Positions 57,107 through 64,000 of a DNA stretch of 64,000 nucleotides are shown here, one piece after another (position 1 is the first letter of the stretch; each line of letters begins with the position of its first letter). The notes under the pieces were generated by a model. The model saw only the letters and a program-made list of their open reading frames with translations, searched no databases and had not been told where the DNA came from. The translations under genes were made by a program, and so were the position numbers. This DNA comes from MWEI01 sp964600235 (lineage in GTDB: Bacteria; Desulfobacterota; Desulfomonilia; UBA1062), in contig CAZRIV010000005.1 of NCBI GenBank assembly GCA_964600235.1, positions 143,373-207,372 on the forward strand. The letters are read 5' to 3'.

Positions 57107-60100
57107 ATGATGATAGCAGCATGGGTTGGAAAATTCCTGAAAAAAGAGGGGCAGGAGAAGTTCACTGACATCGAGGGTTGGAGGACTTATTATTTTAACC
57201 AGATATTGCTGCTGTCGGTCATCTTTCTGCTCATATCTTTTGCCATTACCTTCACGACCTGGGTCGAGAAAAAGATATGGGGCATCCTTGTCTTCGACAT
57301 GGCCATCCTCATATATCTTGCAATCATCTATTTCGTACGACATTCCCTTACCCGCTGGGGAATGTTCTTTTTCCTGTTATATTCAATGGTCATTACATAC
57401 TTCATTACGATGGGACCCTTCTACGTCCGTCCCGGATGGCTTGTCCTGTGTTCAGTCACGGCCGCCCTCCTCTTTGGAGTGCCTGCCGCCCTGATATCTG
57501 TCGGGTTCAATGCGATTATTCTCCTTACCCTCTATTTTTTCATCGGGCCTCATCTGCAATCCTGGGCATACGTCTATAAAGAATCTGAAATGGAATGGTT
57601 CATATTCGTCGTGAACCTCTCTATTGTCTCCCTGCTGGCGAGCTTGCCTGTCAGCCTCCTCCTGAGAAGACTGAGTTCTTCCTTCCTCTACGAACGGAAC
57701 CTGCAGCAGAAGCTTCTGAAAGAAAGTGAATCGCAGAAGGAAACAAATGCCATACTCTCCAACGAGATCGCAGAGCGTAAACGGATCGAAGAAGAACTTC
57801 GTGAAAGTAGAGAATTGTATACGAGGCTGGTTGACACCATCCCTGATGTAATCGTCCGTCTCGATCTCGAAGGCAGGATACTGTTCGTGAATGATTATGC
57901 ACTTCAGATAAGCGGCTATTCAAGAGATGAACTGGAAGGCCGGAACATGCTCATGTTCATGGCACCCGAAGACCGGGACAGAGCAGCTGAGAACACCCTG
58001 CTCATGATGGAGGGCAAGCTCGGGCCGCAGGAATATCACCTGATCATGAAAGACGGCAGATCGATCCCCTTCGAGGTGAATGGAGATATCCTTGAAAACG
58101 AGGATGGCACACCCTTCGGAATCGTGCATATGTGCCGTGATATCAGCGAGCGAAGGCAAGCCCAGAGAGCCCTTCAGGAAAGTGAAGAGAAGTATCGCCA
58201 GCTCTTTATGAATGCCCCGGCCGCCATCTACGAAGTCGATTACGTGAAGCACTGTTTCATCAGCTTTAACGACATTATACCTTCCCTCACGGGCTATTCC
58301 AGGGAAGAGCTCATGCAGATGGATCCGTGGGAATTGTTCACGCAAGAGAGTCAGAATACATACATCGACAGGGTACGATTGATGAAGGAAGGCAGGGATG
58401 TTTCAGCATCTCAGGAATATTCACTTCAGAAAAAGGACGGCGGCATCCTGTGGGTAAACACGAACATCGATTATGTGTTTGAAGACGGCCTCCCCGTAAG
58501 GGCCAGCATCGTGGCCCACGATATAACCGAGCGCAAGCAGTTCGAAGAGGCCCTTCAAAAGAGCGCAGAATATTACCGGACGGTCTTCGAGAATACGGCC
58601 ACGGCCAACATCATCATCGCCGAAGACACGACCATACTCATGGCGAACAAGGACTTCGCCCTCATGAGCGGGTATACGAAACAGGAGCTGGAAGGAAAGA
58701 TCAGCTGGACGGTCTTCATCCATGCAGATGACCTGGGAAAGATGAAAACCTATCACAAGATGCGCAGGGTCGATCCAGGGTCGGCCCCTTCTTCCTATGA
58801 TTTCCGCTTTATAAACCGTCATGGCGAAGTGAGAGATCTCATTATCAATGTGGCCGTTTTCCCGGAGACGAAAAACAGCATCGCCTCGATGATCGATATC
58901 ACCGACTGGAAACGCTCCGAGCAGGCAAAGGTCGAGAGCGAGGAACGGTTCCGTGAGCTTGCCGAGCTCCTCCCCGAGACTGTCTATGAAGCAGACAGGA
59001 ATGGGGTCTTCACCTTTGTGAACCAGACGGGATTCGAGAAGTTCGGTTATTCCCAGGAAGACCTTTCCCGGGGGACGTCGGTTTTCGACATGATCATGCC
59101 GGCCGATCATGCCCGCATGATCGCAACTTACCAGAGGCTCGTCAAAGGCGAGCGTGTCGGCTTAGGTGAATATACCGCCAGGAAAAAAGACGGCAACACC
59201 TTCCCCGCGCTGGTCCATTCGACTGTGATATACCGTGATGGGAAGCCTGCCGGACACAGAGGCTTCGTCATCGACATGTCTGAAAAGAAAAACCTTGAGA
59301 ATCAACTCCTGAGGGCACAGAAGATGGAGGCCATCGGCACACTTGCAGGGGGTATCGCCCACGACTTCAACAACCTGCTCATGGGCATACTCGGCAACAT
59401 CTCCCTGATTATCCTGCAGATTGACCAGAAACACCCGATCTATGACCGGCTCAAGAGCATGGAAGGCTATGTCCAGCGCGGCTCGGACCTGACAAAGCAG
59501 CTCCTGGGCTTCGCCCGTGGAGGTAAGTATGAGGTAAGGCCCACGGATCTCGGTCGGTTCATCAAGGAGAGCTCGGAACTGTTCGGCCGGACCAAGAAGG
59601 AGATCCGCATTCACCATAAAACGCAGGAAGGCCTCTGGACGGTGGAGGTGGACCAGGGACAGATGGAGCAGGTACTCCTGAACCTGTATGTGAATGCATG
59701 GCATGCGATGCCCCATGGGGGAGATCTGTACATTTCCGAAGAAAATGTCATACTGGACAATGTCTCGGTCAGCCCTTACGAGATCGCCCCGGGGAATTTC
59801 GTCAGGGTCACGGTCACGGATACCGGGATTGGAATGGATGAGGCGATAAAGTCAAGAATCTTCGAGCCGTTCTTTTCTACCAAGGAACGGGGCCGTGGAA
59901 CCGGCCTCGGCCTGGCATCGGTATACGGCATCATCAAGAATCATGGAGGCTTCATCCATGTGGAGAGCGAAAAGGACATCGGGACATCCTTCATAATCTA
60001 CCTGCCTGCCTCCAACAAGGCGGTAGAGGAGGAGCACGTTCCAAAGGACGATGTCCAGGCAGGACAGGAAACCGTATTGCTCATCGACGACGAGGAGATG

Positions 60101-60430
60101 ATCATCGATATAGGCTCGAAGATGCTTGAAAGTCTCGGGTATAAGGTGATGTCGGCAACCGGCGGGAGGACAGGCTTACGGACATATGAGAAGGACCGGG
60201 ACAAGATCGACCTTGTGATCCTCGATATGATCATGCCGGATTTAAGCGGGAAGGAAACCTTCGATGCCCTGCGCAGGATGAACCCGTCGGTGCGGGTGCT
60301 TCTCTCGAGCGGCTACAGCCTCGACAGCCAGGCGGAAGAGATCATGCAGAGCGGCTGTAAGGGGTTTATCCAGAAACCCTTCACCATGGCGGAACTCTCA
60401 AAAAAGATCAGGGGTATCCTGGATCAGTGA
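57107..60430 (+). CDS. Hybrid histidine kinase with membrane sensor and four PAS domains
   Basis: An 1107-residue protein. Several membrane segments lie at about residues 25-190, then four PAS domains starting near 230, 358, 485 and 610 (each ends in a DITERK-like motif). The phospho-accepting histidine is H752 (LAGGIAHDFNNLL), the ATPase domain spans about 850-965 (NLYVNAWHAMP, DTGIGMDE, GRGTGLGLASVYGI) and the receiver 987-1105 has D1040 (VILDMIMPD). It can phosphorylate itself and its own receiver; an external regulator is not adjacent. Ligand unknown. GAGGAG precedes the tandem ATG. Confidence 0.92.
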   Translation: MMIAAWVGKFLKKEGQEKFTDIEGWRTYYFNQILLLSVIFLLISFAITFTTWVEKKIWGILVFDMAILIYLAIIYFVRHSLTRWGMFFFLLYSMVITYFITMGPFYVRPGWLVLCSVTAALLFGVPAALISVGFNAIILLTLYFFIGPHLQSWAYVYKESEMEWFIFVVNLSIVSLLASLPVSLLLRRLSSSFLYERNLQQKLLKESESQKETNAILSNEIAERKRIEEELRESRELYTRLVDTIPDVIVRLDLEGRILFVNDYALQISGYSRDELEGRNMLMFMAPEDRDRAAENTLLMMEGKLGPQEYHLIMKDGRSIPFEVNGDILENEDGTPFGIVHMCRDISERRQAQRALQESEEKYRQLFMNAPAAIYEVDYVKHCFISFNDIIPSLTGYSREELMQMDPWELFTQESQNTYIDRVRLMKEGRDVSASQEYSLQKKDGGILWVNTNIDYVFEDGLPVRASIVAHDITERKQFEEALQKSAEYYRTVFENTATANIIIAEDTTILMANKDFALMSGYTKQELEGKISWTVFIHADDLGKMKTYHKMRRVDPGSAPSSYDFRFINRHGEVRDLIINVAVFPETKNSIASMIDITDWKRSEQAKVESEERFRELAELLPETVYEADRNGVFTFVNQTGFEKFGYSQEDLSRGTSVFDMIMPADHARMIATYQRLVKGERVGLGEYTARKKDGNTFPALVHSTVIYRDGKPAGHRGFVIDMSEKKNLENQLLRAQKMEAIGTLAGGIAHDFNNLLMGILGNISLIILQIDQKHPIYDRLKSMEGYVQRGSDLTKQLLGFARGGKYEVRPTDLGRFIKESSELFGRTKKEIRIHHKTQEGLWTVEVDQGQMEQVLLNLYVNAWHAMPHGGDLYISEENVILDNVSVSPYEIAPGNFVRVTVTDTGIGMDEAIKSRIFEPFFSTKERGRGTGLGLASVYGIIKNHGGFIHVESEKDIGTSFIIYLPASNKAVEEEHVPKDDVQAGQETVLLIDDEEMIIDIGSKMLESLGYKVMSATGGRTGLRTYEKDRDKIDLVILDMIMPDLSGKETFDALRRMNPSVRVLLSSGYSLDSQAEEIMQSGCKGFIQKPFTMAELSKKIRGILDQ

Positions 60431-60678
60431 AAACGAACCCGGGATGCCCCCTTTGTTCGTGGTTTCCCCCTACCGGCAGACTCGTGACTCGGACAGTCCA
60501 CTCATTTTCACTCTCTCTGTTAAAGTTACGTAAAACCACGGACTTGTTATGCAGATCCCGTTGCAATTTCTCTTCGAGAGGCATACCCTTTCCTCTCGGA
60601 TCAGGGTACTTGTTAAGGGATATGACCACAACGTCCTTTATGAATATATAACACTGCAGGCATCTTATGAGGTTTAAT

Positions 60679-61584
60679 ATGATTTCACGTATTCCGCCGA
60701 ACGTGCGAGGTGTGGTATCCATCTCCCTTGTCGTATTGAATACGCTCTTCTGGGCCGTGCCCATCCACATCTTCGCGCTCATCAAGCTGCTCATGAAGGG
60801 TGATTCGTGGCAGCGCATGTGCGCGCACGCCATCATGCTCCTGGGCGGGTACTGGATCGTGGGCATGAACACCATCATGCGCACTACGCAGCCGACCAGG
60901 TACAACATAGAAGGGCTCGAGGGGCTGAGCAAGGACCAGTGGTACTTCATCAACTGCAACCACCAGTCATGGGCCGATATCCTGGTGCTCTTCATAACCT
61001 TCCACGGGACCGTCCCGTTCCTGAAATTCTTCATCAAGAAGGAGCTCTTCAAGGTCCCTGTCATGGGCACCGCCTGGTGGGCGCTGGACTACCCGTTCAT
61101 GGAGCGGTTCTCCAAGGAGTTTCTCGAGAAGAACCCGCACATGAAGGGCAAGGATTTCGAGACCACGAGGAAGGCCTGCGAGCGCTACCGGCACACCCCG
61201 GTATCCATCCTGAACTTCATCGAGGGGACCAGGTTCACCAAGGAGAAGCATGCCCGGCAGGAGTCGCCCTACAGGCACCTGCTCAAACCCAAGGCCGGCG
61301 GATTTGCCTTTGCCCTGGCGGCGATGGACGGCAAGATCTCCAATATACTGGATGTCACCATCATCTACTCCCAGCGCCCGAAATCTTTCTGGGACTATCT
61401 CTGCGGCCGCGTGGACACCATCGACGTCAAGGTCCAGAAGATGCCGGTGCCCCAGGAGTTCCTCAAGGGTGATTACATGAACGACGAAGCCCACAGGGAC
61501 CGCGTCCAGACATGGATAAGCGGGTTATGGCAGGAGAAGGACGACCTCATCGAGAGGCATCAGAAAGCGCAGCAGGGACGCTGA
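60679..61584 (+). CDS. PlsC-family acyltransferase
   Basis: Start set at ATG 60679 (GAGGT before it) rather than 60667; 301 residues. An N-terminal membrane region (ISLVVLNTLFWAVPIHIFALI) precedes the acyltransferase motifs: H95-x4-D100 (NHQSWAD), a basic FKVPVMG region and EGTR at 182-185. The length and a long C-terminal part resemble the YihG-type lysophosphatidic acid acyltransferases. It makes or remodels membrane phospholipid at the inner membrane. Confidence 0.87.
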   Translation: MISRIPPNVRGVVSISLVVLNTLFWAVPIHIFALIKLLMKGDSWQRMCAHAIMLLGGYWIVGMNTIMRTTQPTRYNIEGLEGLSKDQWYFINCNHQSWADILVLFITFHGTVPFLKFFIKKELFKVPVMGTAWWALDYPFMERFSKEFLEKNPHMKGKDFETTRKACERYRHTPVSILNFIEGTRFTKEKHARQESPYRHLLKPKAGGFAFALAAMDGKISNILDVTIIYSQRPKSFWDYLCGRVDTIDVKVQKMPVPQEFLKGDYMNDEAHRDRVQTWISGLWQEKDDLIERHQKAQQGR

Positions 61585-61660
61585 GTTCCGGGATAAGACA
61601 GAGAACCGGAAACTCCGGCTGCCTTTTCCATTTCAACGCCTTATTCCAGGAATCAGCGGC

Positions 61661-61717
61661 CTGTAACGTGAGAGTCAGCCGCGCGCGTAGCGCGCTGGCT
61701 GCAACCTTTTGTTGGCA
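61661..61717 (-). repeat. Integron attC site, last cassette
   Basis: On the minus strand the site starts TGCCAAC three bases after the toxin stop and ends GTTACAG. Between lie GCAGCC and GGCTG arms and a GCGCGC-TAC-GCGCGC stem. Size (57 bp), order and place directly after a gene fit an attC recombination site. Confidence 0.68.
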
Positions 61718-61720
61718 GGT

Positions 61721-62056
61721 TTACAGCTTTGAGCCAATCAATCTTTTCAAGAGGATATCTTCAACGTTCTGCCGTGAATCCAAGACAGATAGAACATAAA
61801 CACTTTTTTTCGATATTCTGCAGATAATTCTCCAAGGTGCCATGACGAGTTCACGATACTGAATGATTCCCTGATCCTGGAGTTCAGGGACTATACTGCC
61901 CCTGTAGGGAAAAGAATGGAGACATGATGCTTTCCCTTTCATCTCCTTGAACTTTTCATACGCAAGAGAAGGACTGTCTTGGGCAAGGTATTCCATGATG
62001 TTTATGAGATCTTTCTCTGATGTCTCAGACCATCTGACCTCATATGCTTTTTTCAT
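61721..62056 (-). CDS. RelE/ParE-type toxin (cassette gene)
   Basis: A 111-residue protein with the RelE/ParE fold: VRWSETSEKDLINIMEYLAQDSPSLAYEKFKEM, FPYRGSIVPEL, QYRELVMAPWRIICRISKKSVYVLSVLDSRQNVEDIL. The pattern (YREL...PWRI.YR...VYVL.V.H/D.R) is that of ParE-like toxins acting on gyrase or mRNA; which one cannot be told. ATG overlaps the antitoxin stop. It ends just before an attC site. Confidence 0.87.
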   Translation of the reverse strand: MKKAYEVRWSETSEKDLINIMEYLAQDSPSLAYEKFKEMKGKASCLHSFPYRGSIVPELQDQGIIQYRELVMAPWRIICRISKKSVYVLSVLDSRQNVEDILLKRLIGSKL

Positions 62057-62334
62057 TTCATTCTTTCTTTCAGGATATTCTCAATATTTGTGAAAACTTC
62101 TTCCTGAGATTTCGATATCCCGCTTTTTATGTCTTCCTCTCCTTGGGAGATCAGCTTCAATAAGCCAATTGCATTCCTCATATTCTCATAACTCTCGGGG
62201 TCCTGAAGTACAGCTTTTGGCTCTCCATTCTGAGTAATCACAACTGGTCTATGAGTTTCGTTAATTTGTTTGAGTAAGTCAGCAGCTCTGGATTTAAGGT
62301 AGGTGATAGGTTTTATGTCTTCTGATAAATTCAT
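62053..62334 (-). CDS. Phd/YefM-type antitoxin (cassette gene)
   Basis: A 93-residue protein starting MNLSEDIKPITYLKSRAADLLKQINETHRPVVITQNGEPKAVLQDPESYENM, the classic Phd/YefM DNA-binding half, with a helical C-terminus that should wrap the toxin. It is translationally coupled to the toxin (ATGA). The operator-like palindrome at 62355-62366 suggests autoregulation from a promoter of its own. Confidence 0.88.
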   Translation of the reverse strand: MNLSEDIKPITYLKSRAADLLKQINETHRPVVITQNGEPKAVLQDPESYENMRNAIGLLKLISQGEEDIKSGISKSQEEVFTNIENILKERMK

Positions 62335-62354
62335 TTCAGCACCTCCGGTCCTTA

Positions 62355-62366
62355 TATGGTACCATA
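62355..62366. promoter_or_regulatory. Operator-like palindrome before the antitoxin gene
   Basis: TATGGTACCATA is a perfect 12-bp palindrome about 20 bases before the antitoxin ATG, in a short AT-rich stretch. Phd/YefM antitoxins repress their own operon by binding such short palindromes. Confidence 0.5.
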
Positions 62367-62401
62367 ATAAGACCGGTTGTCAAGATTCATGGAGATACTG
62401 C

Positions 62402-62462
62402 TGCCAACGGTTGCTTAACACGCGGCGGCTTTTTGCCGTCGCCTTTTAAGAATGGGTTAGCT
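62402..62462 (-). repeat. Integron attC site between cassettes
   Basis: On the minus strand AGCTAAC overlaps the stop codon of the HEPN-like gene; then CTTAA, GGCGACGGC, five A, GCCGCCGC, TTAAG and the end GTTGGCA. The nested arms and the stop codon within the first core are typical of attC. Confidence 0.78.
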
Positions 62463-62972
62463 AAAAATTTCTTTTTTTATACGGACGAAATCATTTTGGA
62501 GTACCTTAAGTGTTGTTAAAAAAGTTTCTGGGACAAATCCAAATGCACCTTCCCACTCCTTGTATTTCTTATCAATTGGGTATCTGTTTGTTTGGTCTTG
62601 TGGTGGAGGAGTTGGTAGTTTCTCAGGAGGTTCAAATCCAAAATACTCTGTTCCGAATGGGATTTCAAACTTAAATTTCTTTCCAGGATAAAAATTTCTA
62701 TAACGATTTGATAACTTTTCAATATCATGACCAAGAGGATCATTTGGACTTTTGTTAAGAATTGCTGCCTTAAGAAAAAGCTCAACCGAATGGAATGTCA
62801 GATATAGAACAACTGCACTTCTTGGATAAGAGCGTTTTTGTGTAGACTGCTTTAGGACACTGCAAAGTCGACATGCAGAGTCTAAATATGCTTCAGAAAA
62901 AGAAAGGAACTGAAGAGGGATCGGTTTGCCGACCAGTTCCCAATTCCCAACCATTCTAATTTTGCTTTTCAT
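62457..62972 (-). CDS. HEPN-like hypothetical protein (cassette gene)
   Basis: A 171-residue protein, AT-rich unlike the host genes. The centre (RSAVVLYLTFHSVELFLKAAIL, DPLGHDIEKLSNRYR) has the look of a HEPN helix bundle, a fold used by many toxin and defence RNases, but the usual RxxxxH motif is not evident. The last 60 residues form a Pro-rich loop and a helix. ATG 62972 follows an attC site. The function is not known. Confidence 0.55.
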   Translation of the reverse strand: MKSKIRMVGNWELVGKPIPLQFLSFSEAYLDSACRLCSVLKQSTQKRSYPRSAVVLYLTFHSVELFLKAAILNKSPNDPLGHDIEKLSNRYRNFYPGKKFKFEIPFGTEYFGFEPPEKLPTPPPQDQTNRYPIDKKYKEWEGAFGFVPETFLTTLKVLQNDFVRIKKEIFS

Positions 62973-62982
62973 AAATACCTCT

Positions 62983-63040
62983 GGCTAACGGCAGACATCA
63001 GCCGCGCCGCAGCACGTCGGCCTGGATGCCTTTGTTAGAG
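62983..63040 (-). repeat. Integron attC site between FRG and HEPN-like cassettes
   Basis: On the minus strand it reads CTCTAAC (overlapping the FRG gene stop), CAGGCCGACG, a short loop, CGCGGCTGATG and GTTAGCC. The outer cores CTAAC/GTTAG and the inner arms match the classic attC shape, close to those of resistance cassettes. Confidence 0.85.
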
Positions 63041-63853
63041 GTCTTTCTCAAAGAAATGAAGCTCACGTAAGGCCATTGTCTCCATTAAGCTTTCCTCAGA
63101 ACTAAACAATGAGAAAGCATTTAAGTTGTAATTATCAATCTCCTTAAGAATCTTTAATCTCTCTGTTGCGGGTATATTAAATTTCCATAAAAGATCCTGT
63201 TGCGTATTATTGCGATTATAAGCTTCTTCATGCGAAGCAAATCTCCATTCATCATGGCGAGCCATACATACTGTATACTCACTCTGCTGAAGGAAATGTC
63301 GCCTGTGACTCCTGACATATGAACCTAGACTACAGAGATTTGGTTCCCCGCTCCAACCAGCTTTACAATTACCTGAATACTCGCAATACACGTAAATAGA
63401 TACTTTCCCTTTAGCCCTGATAGCATTTCTGAATGCGAAAAACGCTGCTACATATGGTGAACGAGACCAATCAAGCAGAGGTGAAGGAAACCCATGATGC
63501 CTAAGATAAACCATGTAATCATATGCGGGTAAACTACCTGGTAAAAGCGAATCATTTTTATCAAGCCATTTCTCAAATTTTGGATACGTTAATACTTTCC
63601 AGTTTATTCCGGTGAAGGTTTCTATCTGCGGTTTTACTGCAGAGATCAATCTGTAGTATCCTCTTAGAGTTATATTATTCTTGCCGTTACGTTCGAGGGT
63701 TGTTTTAAGAGGCCATTCATAATCTTCTTGGCCTCTATATAAAAAATGAGAAACATGAAGTTTTGTTGAGTTTTTAAGCTGGATGCGATTATCCATAAGT
63801 TCCTGTAGCTTTTTTTTAAACTGCTCCCAAGAGCGAACATTTATAGTCTTCAT
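63035..63853 (-). CDS. FRG-domain protein (cassette gene)
   Basis: A 272-residue FRG-domain protein: FLYRGQEDYEWPLKTTLER near residue 40, then YDYMVYLRHHGFPSPLLDWSRSPYVAAFFAF and VSIYVYCEYSG. FRG proteins are frequent in integrons, prophages and defence islands; their activity is not settled. GC is low compared with the host. ATG 63853 and the stop inside the next attC make it a complete cassette. Confidence 0.85.
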   Translation of the reverse strand: MKTINVRSWEQFKKKLQELMDNRIQLKNSTKLHVSHFLYRGQEDYEWPLKTTLERNGKNNITLRGYYRLISAVKPQIETFTGINWKVLTYPKFEKWLDKNDSLLPGSLPAYDYMVYLRHHGFPSPLLDWSRSPYVAAFFAFRNAIRAKGKVSIYVYCEYSGNCKAGWSGEPNLCSLGSYVRSHRRHFLQQSEYTVCMARHDEWRFASHEEAYNRNNTQQDLLWKFNIPATERLKILKEIDNYNLNAFSLFSSEESLMETMALRELHFFEKDL

Positions 63854-63869
63854 GATTTTGCCTCGTAAC

Positions 63870-63955
63870 CTCTAACGTCTCACATCACCGGCAGCAAAAA
63901 GCAGAGCGAGGAACGAGCGTCGCTTTATGCTGTCCGATTGCATGTGATTGATACT
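63870..63955 (-). repeat. Degraded attC-like site upstream of the FRG cassette
   Basis: The GTTAGAG core (plus strand CTCTAAC, 63870-63876) is clear, followed by TCACAT, a long stem with CGGCAGCA/TGCTGTCCG arms and ATGTGA. The opposite core is not conserved (GATTGAT). It may be a diverged attC or a partly deleted one. Confidence 0.5.
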
Positions 63956-64000
63956 ATGTAAGGCCTCCTCGAATGGGTGGTATATTTTGAAGCACCACCA

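Noticed and set aside
61585..61660. Terminator after the acyltransferase gene (CCGG-AAACT-CCGG)
   Set aside because: The stem is only four pairs and the T run is short; not enough to call.

Overview
The window reads as chromosome of a GC-rich anaerobic proteobacterium of the deltaproteobacterial type (Desulfobacterota/Syntrophia-like). That is an inference from gene content: feoAB iron uptake, a B12-dependent radical SAM enzyme, Fe-S flavin reductases, Rrf2-metY-cysK sulfur assimilation and a large PAS hybrid kinase. No rRNA, tRNA or CRISPR array was seen.

Layout. 1-3288: host genes (a truncated periplasmic solute-binding protein, a YgbA-family protein, a B12-binding radical SAM enzyme). 3294-41786: a complete Mu-like transposable prophage of 38,493 bp, flanked by a 5-bp duplication CTGAA and inserted between the radical SAM gene and a fur-feoA-feoB operon. 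41860-61584: host genes (fur-feoAB, a superoxide-reductase-like periplasmic protein, a methyltransferase, the Rrf2-metY-cysK operon, a lipoprotein, a CNNM/CorC-type membrane protein, an FKBP isomerase, a GntR-ferredoxin-flavoenzyme operon, a hybrid histidine kinase and an acyltransferase). 61661-63955: an integron-type gene-cassette array on the minus strand, with three clear attC sites and one degraded one. Its cassettes carry a toxin-antitoxin pair, a HEPN-like protein and an FRG-domain protein. No integrase lies in the window.

The prophage is transcribed almost entirely on the minus strand, from its left end (41786) to its right end (3294). The order is: repressor and a membrane zinc-ribbon protein (plus strand, AT-rich); Ner-like regulator; MuA-type DDE transposase; MuB-type ATPase; a tightly overlapping early operon that includes GemA; an adhesin/tail-fibre cassette (31.8-26.9 kb); lysis genes; Mu-type packaging and head genes (terminase, DUF935 portal, MuF-type head protein with a C-terminal nuclease domain, protease with nested scaffold start, capsid, DUF1320, gpG-like morphogenesis); then a lambda/siphophage-type tail (tail tube, frameshifted assembly chaperone, tape measure, NlpC/P60, 2138-residue tail-tip J-like protein). 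It is therefore a Mu-type replicon and head joined to a non-contractile tail module.

The least expected signals are these. (1) The transposase end-site sequence (core GCAGATACTCGGAGCA) occurs not only at both prophage termini, in a Mu-like L1/L2/L3 and R1/R2 arrangement, but also twice inside the prophage. Both internal copies sit directly upstream of start codons of late-region genes, and no Mor/C-type late activator was recognised. (2) The adhesin cassette is bounded by two sequence-related terminators. (3) A -1 frameshift at a CCCTTTC heptamer is predicted to make a tail-assembly chaperone fusion. (4) feoB has no ATG/GTG/TTG start ahead of its P-loop, but a Shine-Dalgarno sequence is correctly placed before an ATC codon. 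(5) The integron array was not evident from the ORFs alone.
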